A stretch of 64,000 bases of DNA from Perca fluviatilis (taxonomy: Eukaryota; Chordata; Actinopteri; Perciformes; Percidae). Shown here one piece after another: positions 41,697-53,548 of this stretch. Each line of letters begins with the position of its first letter. Positions within the stretch are counted from its first letter, which is position 1. The notes below the pieces were generated by a model that saw nothing but the letters and a program-made list of their open reading frames with translations, was not told the DNA's origin and did not search any database. Position numbers and translations under genes: made by a program. Where the stretch lies: positions 27,361,579 to 27,425,578 of the forward strand of contig NC_053114.1 in NCBI RefSeq assembly GCF_010015445.1. Reading direction: 5' to 3'.

Positions 41697-44600
41697 TCAG
41701 TGCCTTTCATAAATAAAGATGCTTCCTCCAACTCTTCCCTCGGGAAAATGAGTATGAAATATCTCTGCTGTCCTCACAAAGTGATTCCCTTGCAAAAACA
41801 CGGAGATTTCCTACAACAAAAAACGCATATATAAACAAACATACATACCACACATACATTTTGACAAATCCATAGATAAATTTCATTTGTGAATATCTCA
41901 CCTTCTCCAAAACATTGAAGAAAACCAGATGGGTCGGTAGAGAAGATTTGTATGGAAATGAAGTTCTGAGCCAGTGAAGAGGGTCGTCGTAGAACCTGTC
42001 TGCTTCATCAACGTGACCTTCCTCTCCGAGATCTGGAGGACACTCAAGAAACCTCATCTTCATCGGGCAGTGGACGTGGCTACCAAAAGAGGATACAGTC
42101 AGCAGCTGCATGTAGCATGTTGCCAAAACCACTTTTCGGCTGGCAAAATCAAAGTATAACACAAGGTAGGAAGTTCAGCCAGCCAGTATCAAGTTACTGT
42201 AGACCACACTAACCTATATTCAGAGATGGACCTTGGCACTTTTTACTTTGCTCAGATAGATCCTGATATAAATAAATAAAATTCTTAAATTTTATTTTGT
42301 ACGTAGGCAAAGTTCTTTTACAGCTGCTTGTATTAAAGAGAACACTTAACACAGCTGCATCAATTTTGGCACAATTAGCAAAAATAAAGGGTTTTGTAGA
42401 AAGACATTTTATATTTCCTCAGAAATGTTAAACAAATCAGGTATTGCCAGGTATTTTATACTATACCCAGCCCTAAAAGCTTGTAATGTACATAAGTGTA
42501 CAGTAGAGAATAAATAGGTCACCTCAAGGTGCCGGCATAACAAGTGCAGAGATTTTATTTTGTTTCAGTTCTAAGCTATGGATAATGTTCATTTACTTTA
42601 ATAAGATGTAGTCACATTTCCAAAGTTTTATTTTGAAAATTTCAGAACCAGAGCATCAATCTTAAGAATTTGACAGAAAAAGATTGCATGAGAGTTGTGA
42701 GTGTGCAGCTTTCCAACCCTTTCTTTGTTACCTGTAAAAAGGCGTTGAGTGGCAGGGCATGAGGAAGAGGACGTCTGGCTGCGGGGGGGTGGAGGCGCTG
42801 CCGACGTCACACAGCGTCTGGAGGTGGCTCATGACGTCCAGAGTGCCTCGCTGGTGGATCAGGCCGGTGTACAGAGCTGCAAACAGGTTGCTCACTAACA
42901 GCACGGACGCAGCAGCTCCGCGCCACGCTTTCAAATTAGCCAAAGATATCCCTGCAGTAGAAAAAGTATTAAAACACACATCTGGCTGTTCCTTATCACA
43001 AAGACATGTTAGATGTGAAATTAAAAACCTACCACAGAAGATCATACAGAAAGGCAGCACCGGATAGATGAATCTGAACTCCTTGTGAGGAAGCAAACTG
43101 AAGGAAAGGATTCAAACATGTCAGGTTTCTGCCGAGCAGAAAAACATCATGACTGACCAGGACCCGTATTCACTCAAAAGATGCCCTGTGGAGTTTTTGA
43201 CCACTAGCAGCGCTATGGAGCAATACTTTTATGAGTGGTTCCCGGTTAGGTTTCTTTTCACGCTCGACATGCAGTCCTGCCAATGATTTGCTACTATTTA
43301 ACTGATAACGGGAGGCAGCAACGTGCCGGCAACAACCACAGCAATGTTCCAGCAAAGGCAGTTAAGAAGAAGACTTCTAGAAAGTGATAATGGATGTAAA
43401 CAATACAGGTTTCAAAATTATAAAAAAAAAATAAAAAAAATAAACAGCTTTGCAAAATGTTTCATGAGGAAGAAAATCCATTCAACATGTTTGTTAGATG
43501 TAAACATGTTACAAGAAAACTCCACAGGGCACCTGTGTGTACAAGATGAAGTTACAAATCCATCACTATTACTCCTACTCACAAATTTAAGAATTAAAGC
43601 TCTTTATGAAATGTCTCTGACTTAAAAACAGCAGTGAGCACCTTCTGAAAAATGTTGTTGAATGACATCATTTGTCATAATCTTTGTGTTTTGATTTTGT
43701 TATCTGAAGCAATACAAGTAATTCAGAATCGGGTACTTTTTGCTGCTGCTTTTTTGTAGGTCGTCCTCTGCAGAAAGACATTTTGATAGGATGTTACACC
43801 ACTTACCACCTCTAATCTTAATCCCTTTTATTAGAGTGGTATTATATTAAAACATTTCACACAAAGAAAATCAATAAAAATGAAATATGCATCTGTGAAT
43901 AATCTCACTGAGAAAATTTGAGGATTTTGTTTGAAAGAAAGAAAAAGGACACCTGTGGGTTAAATCGATGTCACTAATGGCTCTTTAGAGTTTTCTCAAG
44001 TGTAATTCTTAAACATTTTAAAGATACAGCCTCATCAATGTGAACCCGGACATTTTACCTGTAGACCACGATTGTCCAAACGACCGCCGCTAACAGAATT
44101 TTGTATCGTTTGAAGGCAAGGCTGCACCCGTGAAGAAAGAGCGGAAGATGCGGACCGATCACAACGGCAAACCCCTGAGTGAAGTACCAGTGCCAGGGAT
44201 GAGAGCCGTAGAAATCGGCCACACTGTTGAAGACGTTAAACTTCAGGAAGTTGAACTGCACCATGGTCCACTGAGGAGCAGAGAGAGCAACTGTTACATG
44301 TGGCTTTATAAGCAGCTGTTACTGTAATCTAAGAATCACATGGATTTTATGTTTCACCTTTTCATAAAATATACAGTCGATCACTGTTGAAATCACAACA
44401 GCCAAAGCTCTGGAAATGAGGGGGGGAAAAAAATATTATGCAATAAAGACTTGAGAAGGAAATATAGATTCAATTGAGGGGAGATTAAAAGTACCAACCC
44501 TATAGGAATAACGTTATGAGTGATGAGCCTCAGTTTGTTATCTTCCTGCCAGAAATGGTACATCAGCAGAGGAAACCAGACAATCAGGGCGGTCGGTCGA

Positions 44601-46691
44601 ACGATGACAGCCAAGGCGACCAGGGTCAAATAGATTTTGCTGAAAAAAACATTAACAATGTGTCTGTAAATATCTATTTCAGAGAAGAGATGAATTTAAA
44701 ATGAGAAAGACGTTATAAGCCAAGACCTGCTGTGTGTTTTGGATCCCGGGAGGGGGAAGTAAAATAGAGCCAGACAGGTGATGGTGGTCTCCATGCTGTT
44801 GGTCAGAGTCCTGGTGCAGCAGTACCACGAGAACCACGAGCACATATGGCAGAAGAACTAGAGACCAAAACAAGAGCAAGACAAGTTGTGTATTTTAGGT
44901 TACTAGAGAACTGAGACCGCATGAAACCTCGGGGGAGATCTGAACAGACGTTAAGGGCTGTTTGGAGAATAAACTGCAGTTAATCACACAGGATTACAGG
45001 TGAACTCCTTACCGTCCATTGTGCAACGTCGCGACTTTCCAACTTTCGGATGAGGAAGAAAAATTTGACATCTGCAAACGCAGCGAAGAGTGCTTGAAAT
45101 ATTCGCGGAAGCCATATCTGCAGAACCAACCAGACCAGGATTAGTGAAAAAAAGTGACTATAGGAAACATAATTGGTCAAAGACATGTCGATATAAAAGC
45201 GGTCTGGATAGAAAATATGTGAACTTGCCAGGAGATCGACTGAGTCGTAGTTCACGAAGTATAATATCTTGTATATGACTGCGAAGAAGAGTGGATAGGT
45301 GAATCCTCTTATTCCGGCCTTCCATTCCCAGGTCAGATACCCATAAGTCACACTGTTAAGTTTGGAACAGCATAAAATAATAGAATAAGAATAAAACATG
45401 GTGTACTTCCATATAGCAGGTGTCCAATTGGAGGTGTTTCTTTACATGCAATTTCTTGTGAATGATCCAACAAAGTAGAAATTGATTTTTCTTCATCGCT
45501 AAATCATGCTTTTTATACGGTAGTGATGTGAAAAGTAAAGAGACAAAACAAATATCTGCTGTCTGTCCCTGATGTCCAGAAAGCTTTCATGTTTCCAGAC
45601 ACTTGGAATTCAATGCAAAAGATACATGTTACATGGTAAATGATCTCTTAGCCTATTCTAGCCTTCTTAGTATTGTTGTCATTTTTAGTATTATTTTATC
45701 CGTTGCCTGATTTTGTATTGTCTGCAGCTTTTGTCTTGGCCAGGTCTCCCTTGCAAGAGAGGTTCTCAAACCTAAAGGGTACATACCTGTTTTTTTCAGA
45801 TTATTTTGGGGGCATTTTTAGGCCTTTATTGAGAGGACAGCTGAAGAAATGAAAGGGGAGAGAGAGGGGGAATGACATGCAGTAAAGGGCCACAGGTGGG
45901 AGTCAAACCCTGGCCCGCTGCATCAAGGACTAAACCTCCATATATGGGCCCCTGCTCTACCAACTGAGCTATCTGGGGGCCCATACCTGGTTTAATAAAA
46001 ACAAATAAAAGAGTGAAAAAGGTGTGAAGAGAACCTGAAATTATTAAAGGTTACAGTCTGAGACCAATTGAACAAAGGAGAAAAAAAACGTTAGAACTTA
46101 TTAAGGATTGTTCCACAATTTCGACACATCACTTTAGGATCTGAGCATTCTATTGCCGTTGATTATTATTTATCAGAAATTTATATTATATCGAGAAATG
46201 AATAGCAAATTTAACACACAATGAAAATGTTCCTTATCAGCCTTTACTACACTGACTGTTGCTAATAATCACAATGACGATCCACAGCAGTCCGAGTCAC
46301 ATAGATGAGGGTGATCATGTTGTCAAAGGATATTTGAAGACCATACGATGGGAAACCTCCAGAGACTGCCAGTACTCATCAGGGACGAAGCTGGTCTGAA
46401 CCAGGAAGCAGTTGATCAGTCTGAATACCACAGAAAACACAGCAACCCTGGTTCTCAGCCTACCTGTGAAGTTCAAGATAAATCACTTCATATTAGAGAC
46501 ATTACTGACTTATTTTTTAACATCACAGCACACCGCTGTTTGGTCTCCATTACTTCAACGTCACATCGAAGGAACCCACCGTCGTTAAGAAGACTTTCAT
46601 CTTCCTGTGAGTACAGTTGGGATTTTCGTTTCCTCAGTTTCACATGTTCGACTTTATTCCCAAAGTTCAGACGTGATCGGATGTTCTCCAT
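41697..46691 (-). CDS. pigb: GPI mannosyltransferase 3 (PIGB), 12 exons
   Basis: ER multi-pass GT22-family enzyme that adds the third mannose to the GPI anchor precursor from dolichol-phosphate-mannose. Exons in transcript order: 46691-46580, 46463-46334, 45346-45229, 45117-45013, 44857-44727, 44639-44499, 44409-44358, 44270-44059, 43097-43033, 42951-42732, 42079-41902, 41810-41697. Phases agree and give 525 residues (human about 554). The acidic luminal motif of the family is present ([16 protein letters not shown]66 and E67), as are [88 protein letters not shown] and [18 protein letters not shown]. Two introns are non-canonical: 45347-46333 starts ATATCCTTT and ends AC (U12-like), and 45118-45228 starts GCAAGT. 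The donor after exon 6 (GTTGGT) is weak. PIGBOS1 diverges from the same promoter region, and CCPG1 converges at the 3' end. Confidence 0.95.
43182..43531. mobile_element. MITE-like element with 16-bp inverted ends
   Basis: TGCCCTGTGGAGTTTT (43182-43197) and its exact reverse complement (43516-43531) bound a 350-bp segment without coding capacity in a PIGB intron. No clear target duplication is seen. Confidence 0.55.
45790..45981 (-). mobile_element. tRNA-derived SINE, copy 3
   Basis: Same family as copies 1 and 2 on the opposite strand: the B-box appears as GGGAGTCAAACCCTGGCC and the A-box as GCTCTACCAACTGAGCTA. The tail side is AGGCCTTTATTGAG. The 8-bp CATACCTG flanks it (45782-45789 and 45982-45989). 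It lies inside the U12-like intron of PIGB. Confidence 0.85.
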
Positions 46692-47750
46692 GTGGACATT
46701 TTGTCTATCACAACATAGAACACCTGTCAGGATGTAGCTAAGTTACGCGTGACACAGCGAAGTTTAAATACACAAAATTAACGTACTATTTCAGTTGTTG
46801 GTCACGTACTAAAGGTGAACAAGCTGCACAATCTTTCCGTGTATTTAACCAACACTATTAAACGTTTACATCTTTAACTAAGCGATAATTATTTCAAATG
46901 AACTTCAGTTAGGAGAGGAGAGTGAACCGTGATCATGTTTTAACTGCGCTTCCGCACTCATACTTACTTCCGGTGGAACGTTGTTTCCTGACTTCAAAGT
47001 AAAGGTCCTTCTACACTAAAAACTACAAATGTGTGGATGCCCAGTTCCCAAAAATGCAAGACTGTATGGGAAATGTTACGAAGGACAAAATTAAACTACT
47101 CAAAACTACCACTTCACTCACATTACTTCATCACTATTTTTGAGAGCGAAGAAATGAATTATGACTTTTAGAGTAGAATCACAGCATGTTAAGGTCAGAG
47201 TTTTGACTTACTACATCAAAATTACATACTGAATGGAAATTGAGACAGTAACGATATGTCAAAATTTGGATACAAAACTACTTAATAAATGATAAAAAAA
47301 AATGAAAGAAAGTAAGTTTTTTTTTTGACTTACCATCTTAAAATCTTGCCTTTGCAAAGTTAGTCATTTTAAGTAACCATTAGTTCATTTTAGTTGTTTT
47401 TTTTTATCATCCCCTATTGTTACTTTCCATACAGTGAAAATCCTTGAATGATGTAGTCCTACTCAAGTCTAGTTTACCTCTAGTGTCGCTCAGGCTTCTC
47501 TCAGCTTTTCTTTCTCTTCCTTCACTCTACCCACGATAAGAAGACTCTACCTCACTTTGTCAAACTCCGCTAGGTGGCGGTGGCGGACTGCATGTTTTGC
47601 TGTTCTGCCATAATTCAGAGTAGAAGAAGAATGCTTGCCTGCTGCTCATAGACTCCTTGGTGTCCTTGTTGTATCTTGGGATTTTACCTCTGTGTCTTTC
47701 TGTCTGTCTGTTTTGGTGATTACAGACACTTCGAATAAACCGCTTCCTCG
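46692..47750. promoter_or_regulatory. PIGB / PIGBOS1 divergent promoter region
   Basis: PIGB starts to the left and PIGBOS1 to the right. An ETS-type site ACTTCCGGT lies at 46966-46974, and there is no TATA box near either start. A likely non-coding first exon of PIGBOS1 ends at 47750 with the donor CTCG|GTGAGTTA; its intron would run to 48291. Exact start sites are not readable. Confidence 0.5.
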
Positions 47751-48335
47751 GTGAGTTACGAATGTTACAGAGAATTGCCTGTAAACCAGCTGAGTTTTCA
47801 TGTTGTAGCTAATTGTATTCAGCTAAACGCTTAGGTAACTGTCAAGCTAGCAGATGCTCTGCCCGCATATCCGGTCAGAGATTTCCAAAGTAAGACTCGT
47901 CAAAATGTCTAATTCTCAGTGGCAAAAGTTTTAATTTGAAGTAAAATATCACCTTTGTATTGCATAATCTTTTATGATCATAACAATACACTATTATTGC
48001 AGTCTAATGATGACATTGAGCTCATACTGATTGATCTATTGATACAATTATCTATATCCAATGCAAATTGTTAGGTACCATCAAGCATAGTGTGCTAATA
48101 GGAGGCTAAGGATAGTACATGGAAATCTATCAAACAAAACAACATCCATTCAGCAAGTTATGCCTAAAATGTATCAGGAACATGTAACATTCAACAGAGT
48201 ATAGGAGATGCAAAATAAATATTTTTTAAAGATAATTATTCAATGTGTCTAGATAGTGTCTTAAATAACACCACTTTACTCTTCTTTCAAGATCATCTTG
48301 TGTTTCAACATTTGGATTTCATATCAAAAGACGTC

Positions 48336-48491
48336 ATGTTTCGAAGAAGAGTACCCTTCTCACAGATCGCCTTAGCCACACTGCTTGGAGTCGCTGGTGG
48401 TATTTATATCTACAGACCTTATTTTGAGCCGGTGCAGACCTCAAGACAACAAAACCAGGATGTGCCAAAGAAACCGAATGAAACAGACTGA
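48336..48491 (+). CDS. pigbos1: PIGB opposite strand protein 1 microprotein (PIGBOS1)
   Basis: A 51-residue microprotein of the mitochondrial outer membrane. In mammals it meets the ER protein CLCC1 at mitochondria-ER contacts and tunes the unfolded-protein response. The sequence begins MFRRRVPFSQIALATLLGV, with a basic N-terminus followed by one hydrophobic segment (about residues 8-26, IALATLLGVAGGIYIYRPY) and a polar tail rich in Gln, Lys and Asn. Human PIGBOS1 has the same plan (MFRR, then a GxAGGxYIxxPxFE core). The ATG was chosen because the family begins MFRR; upstream in-frame codons belong to the leader after the acceptor at 48291. AATAAA at 48651-48656 would end the transcript. Short length and position opposite PIGB both fit. 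Confidence 0.9.
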   Translation: MFRRRVPFSQIALATLLGVAGGIYIYRPYFEPVQTSRQQNQDVPKKPNETD

Positions 48492-48650
48492 AATAATTCA
48501 TCACTCCCAGGAAATACTTCACACACAGAAGCCAGAAGAACTACATCAGAGGCTGCTGGACTGTCAGAGCTGGAGGCCGAACTAAAGACAAGACCAGCAT
48601 GGATAAATCCATGCTTCTTTGGGGTTCTTTGTATGATTGTTAATGTACAA

Positions 48651-48656
48651 AATAAA
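48651..48656 (+). promoter_or_regulatory. pigbos1: candidate PIGBOS1 polyadenylation signal
   Basis: AATAAA 160 bases after the PIGBOS1 stop, followed by T-rich sequence. Confidence 0.6.
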
Positions 48657-49320
48657 GTATTTAATAATTTGATCTCCTGAATTATCATCTGTTTCAAAAT
48701 GGCGTGTGTCAAAGTTTCATTATACATCACGTATATAATTATAGGTTAAGCTGCTGATACAAAGTAATTAAAATGATCCCCACTGTTAACCAGCTGCAAC
48801 ATTTAAGTGATGTAGGACCCCCATTTGACAAAATGTCCCAGGGTCCTGCATCTAATAAGATTTTTGTTTTCAAAGTAGAAGTTTTATTACAGAAAGTGTA
48901 TGAAACCCATTACCAAAATAGTCATACATTCTGTCATCGTGTTACCCACTTATGGATTGAATTATAGTGAAAATAAATGATAACCCCTTTTTTTCTGGGG
49001 ACCCCCTCAAAGACCGCTGGGGGCCCCGGTTCCCGGACCCCACTTATCCAGTAATATGAATCTGAAATGGACGTCTGCAAAAGGACTATAATAACTTTTA
49101 CTTGGGTAGGCTACTATATTTATATATTAGGCACATACTTTTGGAATAAGGAGTACTTTATTTCCTTCTAAAATGTATTGGAGTAGAAGTATAAAGTAGC
49201 ATGAAATAAAAAATAATCGAGTAGCCTACCTTGAGCAGCAGACATGTAGCTAGCCTATCATGTTCCGCCTCTGGGTGTAGTAGTGTAGCAGTGTTTCCCC
49301 TTCAGTTTAGCTTAGCTTAG

Positions 49321-49553
49321 CTGTGAGTAATGAAACGGCTGTTGGCTCCGGGAGGAGGAGTTGTTTCTCAACAGCCACGGTAAGTAAATGAGGTGTCCAG
49401 TGTTAATGAAGCTGGTCTCATGTCAACTAATGGCCCAGAGTCAACGGAGAAAGTAAAGTTATCGTTTATTCACCTCTCAGTGAAGACTTAAACGTTCACT
49501 TGTAAACTACTACTTTACACCAAGACACAGTGCGCAGCAACGCCCAGGGGCTG
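49321..49553 (+). promoter_or_regulatory. rab27a: possible RAB27A promoter and alternative leader exons
   Basis: Two strong donor sites in GC-richer sequence (GT at 49380 and 49554) lie downstream of PIGBOS1 and upstream of the RAB27A coding acceptor at 58908. RAB27A genes commonly have non-coding first exons spliced to the ATG exon. No direct evidence of transcription is available. Confidence 0.3.
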
Positions 49554-49968
49554 GTGAGTTTGTTAACAGAAGACTCTTTTCAGGAAATGTCAGTCGAAGA
49601 AATCCGTTTGTAGCATCTGTCAGGAGTTAGCAAGGGGTTGAAAAGTTTTTTTGAACTTTAATTCACTCGATTGTCTTAGTAACAGTCTGTCAAATTCACC
49701 CTCGCATAATGATAATGTTGGCGTTGGGAAACATGTTTACACCTGCCTTATCCTCTTCTCAGAGTTGATCGCTTATTCCTCACTTGCTCAATAGCTATTA
49801 CAGACCAACTCGTTATACAAGTAAACCACTGGTTTCTCCAAGCAGGACTACAAGTTATTAACATTTATCACAACGTTTAGACATTTGGATCCATATGTTG
49901 GCTGCAATATGTCTGACAGAGCTGGGAGGATGGCATCCAATTAGTCTTCTTGGCAGGATCCACATTAA

Positions 49969-49969
49969 G

Positions 49970-50049
<80 letters not shown>

Positions 50050-50097
50050 ATATATAGCAAGAAATAACCACTATATATATATATAGCAAGAAATAAC

Positions 50098-50175
<78 letters not shown>

Positions 50176-50187
50176 GTTATTTCTTGC
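49969..50187. repeat. (TA)n array with inverted unique arms
   Basis: Long TA runs are broken twice by the unit TAGCAAGAAATAACCACTA (50055-50073 and 50084-50102). They end in the inverted copy TAGTGGTTATTTCTTGC (50171-50187), so a TA stem is capped by 17-bp unique arms that can fold back. Confidence 0.9.
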
Positions 50188-50976
50188 ACAATATTACGTA
50201 GTGCCACATGAGGACCAGCCGAGGCTCATTCGATTTTTTTTTTTTACACGTTTCGGTTAATCGATTAGTGTTTAGTTAGTTAGAGAATTAGTTTTATGTG
50301 CCCCCCACTGCCTGGTGCTGCTGCTGCTCCTACTGCAGATAAATCCTTGCATGGTATTTTAATGAGCAGATAGTTACCAGTTTTGGCAGCCAGAAGTTTT
50401 AAAAATACATGTTGCCCATAGCCTAATCATTAGATTTTATTCTGAGCTGCACATCATTATAGTGCTGCACCCTTTCAAGTTTATGGTATGTGCATATCCG
50501 GATTTTCCCTAAAGAGCTGGCATGTTGGACAGCTGCCCAGGGTGGGTCTTCCACTGCTCCCTGACAAATTATTAAAGCTGCTTTTTGTTTGCTGGTCTGC
50601 ATGGGTGGTAGTACTTGGCTGGCAAACACAGGTACTATGTTAACTCCCACTGCAGGAGAAAATGCCAACATATATTAATGTAGATTAAGGTTTATTTAAA
50701 CTTTATCAAAGTAGCAAAGCCTTGAGATAAAAAAATGCATAAATGACAATACGTTACAGTAAAACAACATGAGATAGATAATAACAATATTCCACAAAAT
50801 CAGAATTAAACAGAAATACAATACAATCATGTAAAATATTGAATCAACCTAAATAGCAACTTAAGTCCTCCCATGGGCTGTCAAAAGCCCTAAAAATAAA
50901 TAAGGCCAGTCATGGTTCCAGTGATTAAGACAGTCAAACATGGTGGTGTAGCCCTGTGTCCCCATAAAAATACTCT

Positions 50977-51708
50977 GATAGGGGTGCAATGTTTTTTTTT
51001 TTTTTAAGACAATACCAACATCCGGTATTTTCTCATACTCATATCAGCCGAGATATGGATTTAATTTATGAAATCATAGTGCGACTGCAGATGCAGCGCA
51101 GGTTAAGGTTTTCATACATTCTTGCAAGGCAGTTAAGACATTTTAAAAGAAGGATATGATAGCTTTATTTAGTTTTCTAATAGGGATGCACTTAGGGTCA
51201 GATTAACCCAGTAGAGGGCCCCAGAGGGAAAATACACTGTGGGGACCTATTAACCCCTGTTTCTCCTCCTTTCTGCACATTGTATATGTTAGTAATTCAT
51301 TTGTGGTAAATTAATTAAGCACACATTTAATAGTAAAGTGCACCATGTAACCATGCTGTATACTGAAATAATAAAAGCCTTAAAACTAGATTTTAACTTA
51401 GGGCCCCTCCACAAGGTGGGATCTCAACATTGGGTAACAGTGCAGCTGTTTAAGGCCCCTATCATTACAGTGTTTTGGATTTAGAATTGGTATTAGGAGT
51501 GTATTGTGTATTGTACTGGAGTAAAAAATGTAAAAGTATGCATTCCTTTTCTAATTTGTATTCAGTGACTCCTATTAAAAAGATATAAAAAATATTAGTT
51601 CAAAATATCGCAATAAAAAAAGAAAAGATACTGATTATTATATACTGATCTTATTAAAGCTGACATCGACTGACCTGCTCAATACGCCAATATACTGGTG
51701 CATCTCTT
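50977..51708. mobile_element. possible degraded hAT-like element
   Basis: TAGGGGTGCAATG at the left and, reversed, TAAGAGATGCACCAGT at the right resemble the TAGAGATGCACCGAT ends of the clear hAT element at 39606. No target duplication is visible, and the interior is degenerate. Confidence 0.3.
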
Positions 51709-53139
51709 ATCAATTAAGAATGATAAACTTTCCTCCACACCATCCTGCAGAACATATGTCAGGATAATCATCAGTTGTATGTTGCTGTTGGTTTTGTACT
51801 AGGCTAACCCTTTTGTTGCTGTTAATGACAACTATTTGGCTAAGATGAGCATCTCACTTGGTATTTAACTGCTGCTTCTGAAGCCCTTACAACTGAAGGG
51901 AGTACTGTATTATGTGACACCTTAATTCAGTAGTACAACAGGGCCTCGTTTGTTTTCTGTTAAAAGGTTGTGGGAAAACGATACTGTCGAATTTCTTTTC
52001 CTCCTAACCCAATGTAGTTTAACTTACTTGATTTCTAAGGCATAAAAGGTAGTTAAGGGAAGTTAATATATTGAGATGGTAATTGAGAGACCAGACCTCT
52101 TAACAACCGGCAGCGATGAAGTCTCAGAAGTCTTCTTCTGCTTTCCTAATATCAGCTCTTTGACATGAAACCAGTATCATTATGTTTCATTTGGAGAGGT
52201 CTCCATCCAGTAGAGGAGGCCTGGTAGTGGAATTGTTGTTGAAGAAATGTTTATTTAAGGCAGTATTTAGGATAAGACTTCTTGTTCTTTCTATTGTCGC
52301 ACTCAGTGTTTTCTTGCCTATCACGGAAGATCATACTCTGCCGTCAGAGCTCACTTCCTTTTCACAGCTGAGATAGTGGACTGGGAAGTGTAATGTGACT
52401 GGGAAATGGCCTTGAAAGTTTAGTTTTTAGCACATCTTTGTGTACTAGACATATTATGCATGAACATTTGCTTTCTTTTCATTATAACATTTGCTTGTTT
52501 ACATTAAATTAAACTATTTCTTGTGTGCGATTGGGGCTCCATAAGAAGTCTTGAGATTAGCCTGATAATGATCGGCAGAAATTTGCTGACACAATCTGCA
52601 ACTCCAGCAGTGTGTTTTTTTTCTTTACTGTGTCTCTTCTGTGACCTGCTTTCACTGAAACAGAAATCATATACTGACTCAAGGTTTTGTGCCAGGGTTT
52701 TCAATACTAAAGACAGTAAGTTGGGTAGAAAAATATAGGCGTTAGAGATCTTTAATGTTATTAGAAGAAGTGTAAAAAAAGTTCAGTTTGAAACTGTGGC
52801 TGGCCAATTAAGACTCTGGTGCCACAGTCTAGGTCATTAATGGGAAACACTGTGTGACGCAGCCACAATGGATTATATAATAATTCTAATAGTAATAATG
52901 TCTAATGTCCTGCTATGGCAAGTCAAAATGTCTGCTGTGAAAAAGGTCTACTGACATGCAGTTGCTAGTTTATTAGGTACAACTAGTTTAAGCTAATACA
53001 ATCTACAGAACAGGAGGTGTTGATTCATGTTTATAGTAATTCTGGAGGTCTACCGTTCTACATTGAACATTATAGCCTTCATGAAGGGAGGATTTACTGC
53101 AGGGTTGTTGTATTGGACTGCATTAGTTTTTAGCTAGAT

Positions 53140-53548
53140 CTATCCATACGTCCATCGTCATACGCTTGTTCAGGGTCGGGCAGCTCCAGCAGGGGACCCC
53201 AAACTTCCCTTTCCAGAGCCATATTAGCCAGCTCTGACTGGGGGATCCCAAGGCATTCCCAGGCCAGAGTTAGGTGGAGAGATATTATCTCTCCACCTAG
53301 TCCTGGGTCTTCCCCGAGGCCTCCTCCCAGCTGGACGTGCCTGGAACACCTCCCTAGGGAGGCGCCCAGCGTGCATCCTTACCAGATGCCCAAACCACCT
53401 CAACTGGCTGCTTTCAATGCAAAGGAGCAGCGGCTCTACTCTGAGTTGACTGAGCTTCTCACCCCATCTCTAAGGGAGATGGCAGCCACCCTCCTGAGGA
53501 AACCCATTTTGCTGCTTGTACCCTGGGATTCGTTCTTTGGGTCATGAC
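53140..53548 (-). mobile_element. 5'-truncated LINE 3' end with 12-bp target duplication
   Basis: Minus-strand reading gives the C-terminal end of a fish non-LTR reverse transcriptase, with frame breaks: MGFLRRVAAISLRDGVRSS near 53460-53515, then LAWECLGIPQSELANMALE and EVWGPLLELPDP. A GATGGA-like tail follows at about 53140-53160. The direct repeat TTTTAGCTAGAT occurs on both sides (53128-53139 and 53549-53560), a retrotransposition target duplication. Clade is uncertain (Rex/RTE-like). Confidence 0.8.

Noticed and set aside
41974..42159. 61-codon plus-strand frame
   Set aside because: Antisense of the penultimate PIGB exon; no splice or family support.
44393..44490. PIGB exon continuing in frame past PIG
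   Set aside because: The continuation ([10 protein letters not shown]...) loses family similarity, whereas a separate exon at 44358-44409 supplies the expected hydrophobic segment and phase.
45347..45352. Conventional CAG acceptor at 45353 for the PIGB YGYLTW exon
   Set aside because: It would need a GT donor after MVF, which does not exist, and it would insert residues not seen in the family; the AC acceptor with the ATATCCTTT donor fits exactly.
46348..46737. 129-codon plus-strand frame
   Set aside because: It is the antisense shadow of the first two PIGB exons, which match the PIGB family on the minus strand.
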